Position numbers and translations under genes: made by a program. A stretch of DNA of 47,944 nt, from the NCBI GenBank assembly GCA_964435595.1, contig CAYSZV010000017.1, positions 1 through 47,944 of the forward strand, written 5' to 3'. Positions 26,687 through 36,055 of the stretch are shown here, in pieces; within the stretch, counting starts at the first letter, position 1; each line of letters starts with the position of its first letter. A model generated the notes under the pieces. That model had not been told where the DNA came from, ran no database searches, and saw only the letters and a list, made by a program, of their open reading frames with translations. Source of the DNA: Izemoplasma sp964435595. GTDB lineage: Bacteria > Bacillota_I > Bacilli_A > Izemoplasmatales > Izemoplasmataceae.

Positions 26687-27355
26687 TTATATTTTAATTT
26701 TACTAATAGACGTATATCCTTCTTTATATGCAAACGCATCACTATCTTCAGGCAAGTGTTGTCCCATCACAAAAATTCTATTTGGTAAGATTTTATTCCC
26801 AACAATTTCTGGAACAAAATCAAACACTTGATAATAGACATTTGTTAATCTGATTCCTTTTGATTGAGTGAATTTATCTCTTGCAAAATTGACATTTAAC
26901 GTATGTTCTTCCGACAACATATTGTTATCAATTATATATTGTAATGTTTTTTCTAATTCTTGCTCTAAGACTGAATTACCGTTTCTATCTGCACTCAATG
27001 CTAATGATTTATATCCAAAATATTGAGCTTGTAAGGCTGCGCCTATAGTTCCTGAATATCTCGTATCTATACCAATATTATATCCGTTGTTTGTTCCTGA
27101 TACAACTAAGTCGGGCTTCAGTCCTAATCCATAATGTGCAAATCCAACACAATCTACAGGTGTACCATGAATCGCATAATTGAACTCATCTAGTCGATCA
27201 AACTCAAATCCACCAATCGATAAACTCATACTCTTCGCACTCATTTGTTCTTTGGGTGCAATACGGTATACAGTCCCAAATTTTTCCAATACCTTTTTGG
27301 TATATTCTATTTTTTCTGAATGTATTCCATCATCATTTGTTAATACTATAAGCAT
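26687..27355 (-). CDS. surE: 5'/3'-nucleotidase SurE
   Basis: 222 residues, slightly shorter than the usual 250. MLIVLTNDDGIHSEKI gives the N-D-D-G metal site. RIAPKEQMSAKSMSLS, then GTPVDCVGFAHYGL and VVSGTNNGYNIG (N-x-G block) match the SurE family in order. SurE dephosphorylates nucleoside monophosphates in a survival response. It shares a likely transcript with the phosphoesterase gene. GAGGAGTGG precedes the start. Confidence 0.93.
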   Translation of the reverse strand: MLIVLTNDDGIHSEKIEYTKKVLEKFGTVYRIAPKEQMSAKSMSLSIGGFEFDRLDEFNYAIHGTPVDCVGFAHYGLGLKPDLVVSGTNNGYNIGIDTRYSGTIGAALQAQYFGYKSLALSADRNGNSVLEQELEKTLQYIIDNNMLSEEHTLNVNFARDKFTQSKGIRLTNVYYQVFDFVPEIVGNKILPNRIFVMGQHLPEDSDAFAYKEGYTSISKIKI

Positions 27356-27441
27356 ACTACCACTCCTCTGTACTTATTCCATTATACAACATAATCTTGG
27401 GAAAAGGTTGTTAAATTCTGTCAAAAATATATTAGACAAAA

Positions 27442-27470
27442 TTGTCATTAGTATAATCCTGATGTATGAT
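27442..27470 (+). promoter_or_regulatory. Sigma-A promoter of the 143-residue membrane protein gene
   Basis: TTGTCA (27442-27447), exactly 17 bases, TATGAT (27465-27470). The ATG is 27 bases after the -10, behind GAAGAGGTG. Confidence 0.75.
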
Positions 27471-27497
27471 AGAATATTATAGTGAAGAGGTGTTATA

Positions 27498-27929
27498 ATG
27501 GATAAAAATAAAAGAGCAATAAAATATTTAAATACAGTAAGAACAAACACGCATATTACATTATTAATTTTGATAGGTGGATTCATTACCACATTTATAT
27601 TAATGCTATACTTTCCAATCTTTTTTATATTTAATCCATTAATGTTAATAGTCACAGGTTTTTATGCTTACTATATGTCTAAGAAACTTAAGTTCCTTAC
27701 TATGATAGATCGTGTCTTGCATTCCGATAATGCAAGTAAACTTATTGATGAGTTGCATTCAAATCTGAGTGATGATCTAGATAAATCTAAGCCAAGAGGT
27801 CGTGCAACACAAGCTCTATATATGGGAGAAAGAACATACAATAGAACTGAAGTAAATAGCTTTATTGCAAAAAGAATAGATGTTACTATAGTTCGAAACA
27901 TTTATAGGATTTATAGCGAACCTGAATAA
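27498..27929 (+). CDS. Small membrane protein, unknown function
   Basis: 143 residues with two close membrane helices (about residues 19-38 and 42-62: THITLLILIGGFITTFILML and on) and a polar C-terminal half of about 75 residues ending in RRIYS-type basic/acidic sequence. No family is recognised. It is divergent from surE and convergent with guaA, with its own promoter and a bidirectional terminator. Confidence 0.7.
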   Translation: MDKNKRAIKYLNTVRTNTHITLLILIGGFITTFILMLYFPIFFIFNPLMLIVTGFYAYYMSKKLKFLTMIDRVLHSDNASKLIDELHSNLSDDLDKSKPRGRATQALYMGERTYNRTEVNSFIAKRIDVTIVRNIYRIYSEPE

Positions 27930-27951
27930 AGATAATATTGATATAATATAA

Positions 27952-27983
27952 AAATAACATCAGAATTTGATGTTATTTTTTTG
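27952..27983. terminator. Bidirectional terminator ending the purine operon
   Basis: AAAATAACATCA-gaat-TTGATGTTATTTTTTT is a strong 12-bp stem. It ends the pur-guaA operon on the minus strand and the small membrane protein gene on the plus strand. Confidence 0.92.
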
Positions 27984-27988
27984 ATTTA

Positions 27989-29518
27989 CTATTCCCACTC
28001 AATTGTTCCAGGCGGCTTTGATGTAATGTCATACACTACTCGATTAATTCCTCTTACTTCATTAATGATTCTGGAAGCTACTTTATCAAGAAATTCAAAA
28101 GGTAGACGACTAAATGTTGCTGTCATAAAATCTAATGTGTTAGCCGATCTTACTGCACAAACAAACTCATAGGTTCTTTTATCTCCCATTACTCCAACGG
28201 ATTTCACTGGTAACAAAACAACAAATGCTTGTGATACAGAATCATATAAATCTTCTTTTAACAGTTCCTCAATAAAGATATCATCAGCTTCTTGTAAAAT
28301 TGTAACTTTACTTTCTTCCACTTCACCTAATATCCGAATTCCAAGACCAGGTCCTGGGAAAGGATGTCTCATAATCATATGTTTTGGGATACCTAGTGCA
28401 AGTCCGACCTTACGAACCTCATCCTTAAACAATTCTCTTAAAGGCTCTAACAGTTTAAATTCAAGGTCGCTTGGGAGACCTCCTACATTATGGTGAGACT
28501 TGATTGTTTCTGATGGTCCATTAATACTAACAGACTCAATTACATCAGGATAAATTGTTCCCTGAGCTAAGAATTTGGCATCTTTGTGTTCTTCTTTGAA
28601 CGATTCGAATACTTTAATGAATTGATTTCCAATGATTTTTCTTTTCTCTTCTGGATCTTTTACACCTTTTAGCGCTTTTAAGAACTGATCTTTGGCATTT
28701 ACTCGGATTACATTAATGTTATAGTTTTTAGCATATAAGTCCATTACCTTATCTCCTTCGTTTTTACGAAGAAGACCGGTATCAACAAAAATACATAGTA
28801 ATTGATCCCCAATTGCTCGATGGATTAGCGTTGCAGCTACACTGCTATCTACTCCACCCGATAATGCTAGTATCACTTGTTCGTCTTTTACTGTATCCTT
28901 GATTCCTTGAATCGTTTGATCAATATAGTCATCGAGATTCCATGAAGACGTTGCATTACATACTTCTAGTACAAAGTTAGAAATAATCGTTTCACCAAAC
29001 TCGGTGTGTGTTACTTCTGGATGAAATTGTAGATTATATATATCTTGCGACTTATGCTTAGCAATTGCCATACAAGAAGGAGTAGTCGCTAATAATGTGA
29101 AATCATCAGATAACAGATCAACGTGGTCTCCATGGCTCATCCAAACAGTAGAAGACTGTGGTACCCCTTTTGTGATAATTGAGTCTTCAATGATTGTAAG
29201 TTCACTTTTACCATATTCTCTTTTATCAGAAGGAGAAACTTTTCCTCCATATAAATATTGTGTTATCTGCATCCCATAACAAATACCCAATACAGGAACT
29301 CCTATTTTATATAACTCTTTATTAATATGTGGAGCAAACTCATCATAAACACTATTTGGTCCACCACTTAGAATGATTCCTTTGATTGAATCATCTCTTA
29401 ATACCTCTATGTTTGTGTTAAATGGCAGGATTTCTGAATACACACCTAATTCTCGTACTCTACGAGCAATCAATTGATTGTATTGGCTACCAAAATCTAG
29501 AACAATAATTTTATCCAT
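27989..29518 (-). CDS. guaA: GMP synthase (glutamine-hydrolysing)
   Basis: 509 residues, normal length. Residues 1-190 are the class I glutamine amidotransferase with Cys80 in GICYGMQ and the HPE block in FHPEVTHTE; residues about 205-400 are the ATP-pyrophosphatase domain with LSGGVDSSV (SGGxDS P-loop); the C-terminal dimer domain ends in KPPGTIEWE. It converts XMP to GMP with ATP and glutamine, the step after GuaB. Last gene of the operon, one base after purD. Confidence 0.98.
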   Translation of the reverse strand: MDKIIVLDFGSQYNQLIARRVRELGVYSEILPFNTNIEVLRDDSIKGIILSGGPNSVYDEFAPHINKELYKIGVPVLGICYGMQITQYLYGGKVSPSDKREYGKSELTIIEDSIITKGVPQSSTVWMSHGDHVDLLSDDFTLLATTPSCMAIAKHKSQDIYNLQFHPEVTHTEFGETIISNFVLEVCNATSSWNLDDYIDQTIQGIKDTVKDEQVILALSGGVDSSVAATLIHRAIGDQLLCIFVDTGLLRKNEGDKVMDLYAKNYNINVIRVNAKDQFLKALKGVKDPEEKRKIIGNQFIKVFESFKEEHKDAKFLAQGTIYPDVIESVSINGPSETIKSHHNVGGLPSDLEFKLLEPLRELFKDEVRKVGLALGIPKHMIMRHPFPGPGLGIRILGEVEESKVTILQEADDIFIEELLKEDLYDSVSQAFVVLLPVKSVGVMGDKRTYEFVCAVRSANTLDFMTATFSRLPFEFLDKVASRIINEVRGINRVVYDITSKPPGTIEWE

Positions 29519-29519
29519 A

Positions 29520-30770
29520 TTATTTTCCTTTCAATGCTTTATATCCAATGTCTTTTCGATAGATTAAATTGTCACACTCAATCCTATCAACATGCATATA
29601 TGCATCTTTGTATGCGTTTTGTAAGGTGTCGCCTTTACCAAGAACAAGTAACACACGTCCACCATTTGTAAGTATCTTTCCGTTTTCTTCTTTTGTACCC
29701 ATATGATAAATCATATCACCTACATTAGGTATTCCATTAATTTGATATCCTTTTTGATACGAGTTTGGATATCCTTTGGATGCAAGTACCACTCCGAGGT
29801 AATAGGTATTATCCCATTCGACCTTAATATCACTACCATTATATAGTGAATCAATTATATCTAAGAAATCAGTTTTTAACTTAGGTAGAATAACTTCCGT
29901 TTCAGGATCACCAAATCTAGCATTGAATTCAATTACTTTTGGTCCGTCTTTGGTATTCATTAATCCACCATATAGAAATCCTGTGAATGGTGTCCCTTCG
30001 TTCGCCATAGCGTCAACGGTTTTTTGCATAATATGTTCAAGGGCAAAATCAATTGATTCTTGGGGAATAATAGGAACAGAAGAATAAATTCCCATGCCAC
30101 CGGTATTTGGTCCTTGATCGTTTTCCAATAGACGTTTATGATCTTGAGCAATTGGCATTGGAATCACCCTGTTTTCATGAACAAAAGTCATGAGTGAAAA
30201 CTCAGGACCTTCTAAGTACTCTTCAATTACGACAGGATTGTTTCCATACTTTTTTTGGTTCAACATGATATCGAGAGTAAAGATAGCCTCATCAAAATTA
30301 TGCGTTACAACGACCCCTTTACCTGCGGCAAGTCCATCATATTTTATTACAATCGGAACACCGACTGTTTTGACATATTCAACAGCTTTTAGATAATTAT
30401 CGAACACTTCATAATTCGCTGTGGGAATATGATATCGTTTCATTAAATCTTTTGCATATTGTTTGCTTGATTCAATCATAGTTGCTTTCTTACTTGGTCC
30501 AAACACCTTAATATCAGTATCAAAAAATGCATCTGCGATTCCGTTTTCTAACAACGCTTCACTTCCTGGAATAATCAGATTGATTTTTTGTTTTCCACAA
30601 AACTCTCTGATTTTATCATTATTAAACGGATCAATATCAACACACTTTGCAATATTCTTTATACCTGGATTTCCTGGAATCACAACAAGATTGTCACACT
30701 GTTTTGATTTACTCACTGCATGTGCTAGGGCGTGTTCTCTACCCCCACTACCTAGAATTAAAATATTCAT
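29520..30770 (-). CDS. purD: Phosphoribosylamine-glycine ligase
   Basis: 416 residues, usual length. MNILILGSGGREHALAHAV is the family N-terminus (PRA-binding G-G-R-E-H block), and VIKYDGLAAGKGVVV is the ATP-grasp nucleotide-binding block. EFNARFGDPETEVILP holds the metal ligands. It makes GAR from phosphoribosylamine and glycine. GGAGAACAAT precedes the ATG. Confidence 0.98.
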   Translation of the reverse strand: MNILILGSGGREHALAHAVSKSKQCDNLVVIPGNPGIKNIAKCVDIDPFNNDKIREFCGKQKINLIIPGSEALLENGIADAFFDTDIKVFGPSKKATMIESSKQYAKDLMKRYHIPTANYEVFDNYLKAVEYVKTVGVPIVIKYDGLAAGKGVVVTHNFDEAIFTLDIMLNQKKYGNNPVVIEEYLEGPEFSLMTFVHENRVIPMPIAQDHKRLLENDQGPNTGGMGIYSSVPIIPQESIDFALEHIMQKTVDAMANEGTPFTGFLYGGLMNTKDGPKVIEFNARFGDPETEVILPKLKTDFLDIIDSLYNGSDIKVEWDNTYYLGVVLASKGYPNSYQKGYQINGIPNVGDMIYHMGTKEENGKILTNGGRVLLVLGKGDTLQNAYKDAYMHVDRIECDNLIYRKDIGYKALKGK

Positions 30771-30779
30771 ATTGTTCTC

Positions 30780-32315
30780 CTAATGCTTAAAGTGTCTATT
30801 TCCTGTGAATACCATGGTGATTCCTAATTCGTTACAAACTTTGATTGAATCGTTATCTCGAATGCTACCACCTGGTTGAATGATTTTTGTTACCCCATAG
30901 GAATGTGCTAACTTAACCACATCATCAAACGGGAAAAACGCATCTGAAGATAATGTGAGTTGTTCTGTATGACCATGATTTTTTGCCCATTCAAGAGCAA
31001 TTTCAGCTGCTCCAACTCTGTTCATTTGTCCTGCACCAATTCCGACTGTTTGATTGTCTTTTGATATGACAATTGCATTTGATTTCACATGCTTTACAAC
31101 TTTCCATGCAAAATATAAATCATTTAAATCTTCCTCAGAAGGAACAGTATCGGTCACAACATTTAACTCTTCTTTTTTCACAATGTAATCGTCTGTATTT
31201 TGAAGTAAGAGCCCACCATTTACAGATACCATTTGATATGCATCTATGTTTGTAGCAGTAACATCTAAGACCAATACACGAAGGTTTTTCTTTTTCTTTA
31301 AGATGTGCAATCCTTCTTCAGTGTATGAGGGAGCAATCACGATTTCTAAGAAAGTTTTATTTAGTTCAAGCGCTAATTCTTTTGACACTTGACAGTTCAA
31401 TGCAACAATCCCTCCAAAGATAGATACAGGGTCTGATGAATGTGCTTTTTTATATGCATCAATTATATTTGTTGCGCTACCAACTCCACATGGATTCATG
31501 TGCTTTAAGGCAACCGCAGTTGGAAGCTTGTGTTCTTTTAAAATATTAATCGCACTATTTGCATCTTGGATATTATTATATGAAAGAGGCTTTCCGTTTA
31601 AAATTTCAGCATTTAATAAAGAATATGGATTGTCACTTCTTTTATATAATGCTGCTGATTGATGAGGATTTTCTCCATAACGTAACTCTTGAGCAAATGT
31701 ATATGTTAGGGTTAAGTCAGAAGGGAAATCCTGCCCAAGTTCTTGTGTCAAATAATTAGAAATATATGAATCATACTGCGCTGTTTTAGAAAATACTTTG
31801 GCAGATAGTTTTTTCTTTGTTTCTGGTAAAGTATCCCCGTAATGATCAATTTCATATAGAACTTGTTCATAATCTGCAATTTCGGTCACAACAGTAACAA
31901 AACGATAATTCTTAGCAGCACTTCTAAGCATAGATGGACCACCAATATCAATTTGTTCAATTGCCTCATCAAATGTGGTACCTTGTTTTTCTATCGTTTG
32001 CTTAAATGGATAGAGATTGACACATACTAAATCAATGTAAGAGATGTTGTTTTCTTGAACTTGTTTGATATGTTCTTCATTATCTCTTAAAGATAGCAGT
32101 CCACCATGAACAAGAGGATGCAATGTTTTTACTCTTCCGTTTAAGATTTCAGGAAACCCTGTCAATTCATCTATTGAAGTAGTTGGCAATCCCGCTTCGT
32201 CTAATACTTTCTTTGTTCCACCAGTAGAGATGATTTGATACCCAAGTCTGACTAAAGATGCAGCAAAATAGACTATGTTTGTTTTGTCACTGACACTAAT
32301 TAATGCTTTTTTCAT
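30780..32315 (-). CDS. purH: Bifunctional AICAR transformylase/IMP cyclohydrolase
   Basis: 511 residues, typical. Residues 1-195 form the cyclohydrolase (MGS-like: ALISVSDKTNIVYFAASL, VNLYPF, IDIGGPSMLRSAAKN), the rest is the transformylase with ALKHMNPCGVG (K-H-x-N-P-C-G catalytic block) and the C-terminal VKSNAIVIS, GIGAGQMNRVGAAE and DAFFPFDDV blocks. It performs the last two steps to IMP. Nine bases separate it from purD. Confidence 0.98.
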   Translation of the reverse strand: MKKALISVSDKTNIVYFAASLVRLGYQIISTGGTKKVLDEAGLPTTSIDELTGFPEILNGRVKTLHPLVHGGLLSLRDNEEHIKQVQENNISYIDLVCVNLYPFKQTIEKQGTTFDEAIEQIDIGGPSMLRSAAKNYRFVTVVTEIADYEQVLYEIDHYGDTLPETKKKLSAKVFSKTAQYDSYISNYLTQELGQDFPSDLTLTYTFAQELRYGENPHQSAALYKRSDNPYSLLNAEILNGKPLSYNNIQDANSAINILKEHKLPTAVALKHMNPCGVGSATNIIDAYKKAHSSDPVSIFGGIVALNCQVSKELALELNKTFLEIVIAPSYTEEGLHILKKKKNLRVLVLDVTATNIDAYQMVSVNGGLLLQNTDDYIVKKEELNVVTDTVPSEEDLNDLYFAWKVVKHVKSNAIVISKDNQTVGIGAGQMNRVGAAEIALEWAKNHGHTEQLTLSSDAFFPFDDVVKLAHSYGVTKIIQPGGSIRDNDSIKVCNELGITMVFTGNRHFKH

Positions 32316-32316
32316 A

Positions 32317-32886
32317 TTACATTTCCTCCAATAGTTTCTTGATTACTTCTGAATATATTTTATGTTCAATTGCGTGAATTTTTGTTTCAAGTGTTTCTCT
32401 TTGCTCGTTTGGTTCAATGTTGCACTCGACCTGTTTGATGATGGTTCCAGTATCCATTCCACTATCTACATAATGAACTGTTACACCAGTTTTTGTAGCC
32501 TGATCCAATAATGCTTGTCCCACTGCGTCTTTCCCCTTGTATAAAGGCAATAATGAAGGGTGGATATTTATTATTTTTCCTGCATAATTAGATAATAATG
32601 TTGGACCAATTAGACGCATATATCCCGCTAAGACAATGAGGTCTATTTGGTGAGTTTGTAACAAAGCTACAAGTTCTATTTCAAATGCTTCTTTGTTTTC
32701 ATATTGTTTTGGTGAAAAGGCAAACTGTTTGATACCAAATGTTTTTGCTTGTTCAACCGCTTTTGATTTTGGTCTATCTGAGACCAATAATTCTAAGGAG
32801 CAATTTAGGTATCCACTTTGTATTGCATTGTAAATTGCGATAAAATTCGATCCTGTTCCACTTGCAAATATGGCTATATGTTTCAT
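32317..32886 (-). CDS. purN: GAR formyltransferase (10-formyl-THF-dependent)
   Basis: 189 residues, normal for PurN. The blocks IFASGTGSNF, INIHPSLLPLYKG (N-x-H-P-S-L-L-P: catalytic Asn and His) and VHYVDSGMDTGTIIKQ (catalytic Asp) are all intact. It transfers the formyl group to GAR. Its ATG shares one A with the TAA of purM, so they are coupled. Confidence 0.98.
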   Translation of the reverse strand: MKHIAIFASGTGSNFIAIYNAIQSGYLNCSLELLVSDRPKSKAVEQAKTFGIKQFAFSPKQYENKEAFEIELVALLQTHQIDLIVLAGYMRLIGPTLLSNYAGKIINIHPSLLPLYKGKDAVGQALLDQATKTGVTVHYVDSGMDTGTIIKQVECNIEPNEQRETLETKIHAIEHKIYSEVIKKLLEEM

Positions 32887-33911
32887 TATACAATCTCTAC
32901 TCCAACTGTATTTGTTACTCTTCCAATAACCCTAGCATTATATTCAAATTTATTTAAGGAGTTTAAAACAAGTTCTTTGTCTTCAGGTGAAATAATTAGA
33001 ATCATACCAATTCCCATATTGAAAATATTATACATTTCTATATGGGGAATATTCCCTAGTCTCTCTAATAGGGAAAAGATAGGAAGCTTAGGTAATGTGT
33101 CTTCATAAATCTCAACACCTTGGTGAGCTTGAATTGCCCTAGGAATATTTTCTATAAAGCCACCACCAGTGATATGACTAATACTATGAACGGAAACCTT
33201 GGAAAGAACATCTAAAACACCTTTCACATATATTTTTGTAGGAGTTAACAATTCTTCTACGAGAGGTTTATTTAATTCGTCGATGAAACTTTCTAATGTG
33301 TAATTGTAGTCTTTAAAGAATATCTTTCTAACCAATGAAAATCCATTCGAATGAACTCCCGACGACTCTAATCCGATTAAAATATCGTCCTGAGCAACAT
33401 TGGATACATCCAACATTTTATGTTTATCTACAACACCAGTTGTGTATCCAGCTAAATCATAATGATTTCCTTGGTACATATCAGGCATTTCTGCAGTTTC
33501 ACCACCAATTAGAGCACATCCAGCATCAATACATCCTTCTGAAATGCCTTGAACAATTTGTTCAATTATATGTGGATTGTTTTTACCAACTGCGATGTAA
33601 TCAAGAAAAAACAAGGGAGTTGCCCCAATACATAATACATCATTTACACACATAGCTACAAGATCCATTCCCACCGTATGGTGTATATTGGCTTCTTGTG
33701 CTACTAGTAGTTTCGTCCCTACCCCATCTGTTCCAGAGACCAAAACGGGTGTTTTAATATTATATTTGGACAAATCAAAGGCACCACCAAAGTTTCCAAT
33801 ATTACCCATAGTACCTAGATTATTCGTATTCTTTATATGTTTTTGGATACGTCTAACGGATTCATACCCACTTTGTAGATTCACTCCAGATTCTTCGTAT
33901 TTTTTACTCAT
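32886..33911 (-). CDS. purM: AIR synthetase
   Basis: 341 residues. VLVSGTDGVGTKLLV is the N-terminal AIR-synthase ATP-binding block; ALIGGETAEMPDMY and ITGGGFIENIPRA are the conserved family segments. It closes the imidazole ring from FGAM. CTAGGAGGCAACA precedes the start; ten bases from purF. Confidence 0.98.
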   Translation of the reverse strand: MSKKYEESGVNLQSGYESVRRIQKHIKNTNNLGTMGNIGNFGGAFDLSKYNIKTPVLVSGTDGVGTKLLVAQEANIHHTVGMDLVAMCVNDVLCIGATPLFFLDYIAVGKNNPHIIEQIVQGISEGCIDAGCALIGGETAEMPDMYQGNHYDLAGYTTGVVDKHKMLDVSNVAQDDILIGLESSGVHSNGFSLVRKIFFKDYNYTLESFIDELNKPLVEELLTPTKIYVKGVLDVLSKVSVHSISHITGGGFIENIPRAIQAHQGVEIYEDTLPKLPIFSLLERLGNIPHIEMYNIFNMGIGMILIISPEDKELVLNSLNKFEYNARVIGRVTNTVGVEIV

Positions 33912-33920
33912 TGTTGCCTC

Positions 33921-35336
33921 CTAGAATTTTCCGTCTTTGTTGGCTTCTTTTACATCTTGATAAATATATGTTGGATACTTACCAGTAAAACAAGAAAGAC
34001 ATAATTTATTTCTACCACAAGCTTCTAATAGTCCTTCTGGTGATATGAAGGCGAGTGAATCAGCATGAATCATCTTACGCACATCTTCCACACTCTTTGT
34101 AGCGCTGATTAATTCATCATATGTCGAAGTATCTACCCCATAAAAACATGGATTCGTTATTGGAGGTGCAGCAATTCTCATATGGACTTCTGTTGCGCCA
34201 GCGTCTTTTAATAACTGTACTATTTTTTTCGATGTTGTTCCTCTGACGATTGAGTCATCAATCAGAACAACTCGTTTGCCTTTCACTAAACTACGTACAG
34301 GAGATAGTTTCATTTTTACTCCTTTTTCACGCATTTTTTGTGATGGTTGGATGAATGTTCTGCCTACATATTTATTTTTGATAAGAGCCATTTCTAGAGG
34401 TATTCCAGATTCTTCACTATAGCCCATAGCTGCACTGGTAGAACTATCTGGTACACCAACTACTATATCCGCATCAACGGGGTGAGTATTATATAAAATA
34501 CGACCCGTTTTCTTTCTAACCGCATGGACATTCATTGATTCAATATCGCTATCTGGACGGCTAAAATAAATATATTCCATTGCACACATATTATTGTAAG
34601 TTTTTTGAGCATAGAAGTCGCTTGATACTTCACCGTTTTTATCAATGATTAAAATTTCTCCAGGCTTAATGTCCCGTATAAATTTCGCACCAACAATTTC
34701 AAATGCACATGTTTCAGAACTTACAACATATCCACCATTTAATTTACCTAGAGAAAGGGGTCTCAATGAGTTTTTATCTCTCATTATATATAATTTATCT
34801 TTACTCATCGCAAGAAAGGCAAAGGCACCTTCTAGTCGGTTTAGAGCATCTTTGATTGCTTCTCTGCGATTGTTTCTGCGGTCCTTTTTAATTAGATGAG
34901 CGAAAATCTCAGAATCAGATGTTGATTGGAAGATGCTTCCTGCATTCTCAAGTTGTCTTTTTAGTTCTTTTGAATTGACTAAGTTACCATTATGACATAG
35001 GCCAAAATCACCTGTGTGATGACGAAATAAGAAAGGTTGCACATTTTCAATTCCTCCACCGCCAGTTGTTGAATAACGTACATGCCCTATTGCTGTATCA
35101 CCTTTTAAACTTGATAATGTCGATTCACTAAAAACCTCAGTAACCAGTCCTTCTCCCTTAATATGGTACATCTCATTATGATCTGTTGAGACAATCCCAC
35201 ACCCTTCTTGTCCACGGTGTTGTAATGCGTGTAATCCATAATACATAACTTCACTTGCATTGGAAACATTAATCACACCAAATACACCGCATTCTTCATT
35301 TGGTTTATCTCGATAAAGTATATCAATTTCGCCCAT
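33921..35336 (-). CDS. purF: Amidophosphoribosyltransferase (Fe-S type)
   Basis: 471 residues from the ATG at 35336, chosen over a GTG at 35345 that lies inside the binding site GAAGGTG. A 15-residue propeptide ends at Cys16 in NEECGVFGV, the nucleophile exposed after processing, as in the Bacillus-type enzyme. Four cysteines in the C-terminal half (YIYFSRP is followed by later CGRNKLCLSCFTG and others) fit the 4Fe-4S cluster of the Bacillus type. The PRTase loop is VVLIDDSIVRGTTSKK. It commits PRPP to purines. Confidence 0.97.
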   Translation of the reverse strand: MGEIDILYRDKPNEECGVFGVINVSNASEVMYYGLHALQHRGQEGCGIVSTDHNEMYHIKGEGLVTEVFSESTLSSLKGDTAIGHVRYSTTGGGGIENVQPFLFRHHTGDFGLCHNGNLVNSKELKRQLENAGSIFQSTSDSEIFAHLIKKDRRNNRREAIKDALNRLEGAFAFLAMSKDKLYIMRDKNSLRPLSLGKLNGGYVVSSETCAFEIVGAKFIRDIKPGEILIIDKNGEVSSDFYAQKTYNNMCAMEYIYFSRPDSDIESMNVHAVRKKTGRILYNTHPVDADIVVGVPDSSTSAAMGYSEESGIPLEMALIKNKYVGRTFIQPSQKMREKGVKMKLSPVRSLVKGKRVVLIDDSIVRGTTSKKIVQLLKDAGATEVHMRIAAPPITNPCFYGVDTSTYDELISATKSVEDVRKMIHADSLAFISPEGLLEACGRNKLCLSCFTGKYPTYIYQDVKEANKDGKF

Positions 35337-35348
35337 CAGTTTCACCTT

Positions 35349-36053
35349 CTATTGTATTCTTTTTAGAATTTCTATATATGCTTCTTCAATCGAACCAAGA
35401 TCTCTTCTGAATCGATCTTTATCTAATTTCTCTAACGTTTCGGAATCCCAAAGACGACATGTATCAGGGCTGATTTCATCTGCGAGCAGAATGTCCCCAT
35501 GATCGTTTTTACCAAATTCAATTTTGAAATCAACTAGTATGATACCTTCTTTGATAAAGGTTTCGGATAAAATATCATTGATTTTATTTGCTGTTTTATA
35601 CATAATATGTAATTCTTCATACGTGCAAGCACCAAGTGCAACTGCATGATGATCATTAATTAAGGGATCCCCTAGTTCGTCATCTTTCAAACAAATTTCA
35701 AAAATCGTATTCTTTGCTTTGATTCCTTCTTCTAGCTGGAGTCTTTTTGCCATTGAGCCTGCAATATAGTTTCTTACTATAAATTCTAATGGAATGATAT
35801 CTACTTTTTGGCATAGTTGTGTTCTTGAATCAATGCGTTTAATGAAATGATTTTTGATACCTTTTTGAGCTAATTTTTCAAAGAGAATTTCAGTAATCTT
35901 ATTATTTAAAACTCCTTTGTTCGATATCTGCGCTTTTTTGACACCGTTGAAAGCTGTGGCATCATCTTTATAATATATATATACTTCATTATCACTTTCA
36001 GCTTTAAATACCTTTTTTGCTTTTCCCTCATATAGTAATTGCTTGTTATCCAT
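35349..36053 (-). CDS. purC: SAICAR synthetase
   Basis: 234 residues, typical of the bacterial type. LLYEGKAKKVFKAES (N-terminal nucleotide block), PLEFIVRNYIAGSM and LVDFKIEFGK, DEISPDTCRLWD are the conserved segments. It joins aspartate to CAIR. Two bases after purL ends upstream; AAAGGAGAAT precedes the ATG. Confidence 0.98.
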   Translation of the reverse strand: MDNKQLLYEGKAKKVFKAESDNEVYIYYKDDATAFNGVKKAQISNKGVLNNKITEILFEKLAQKGIKNHFIKRIDSRTQLCQKVDIIPLEFIVRNYIAGSMAKRLQLEEGIKAKNTIFEICLKDDELGDPLINDHHAVALGACTYEELHIMYKTANKINDILSETFIKEGIILVDFKIEFGKNDHGDILLADEISPDTCRLWDSETLEKLDKDRFRRDLGSIEEAYIEILKRIQ

Positions 36054-36055
36054 TA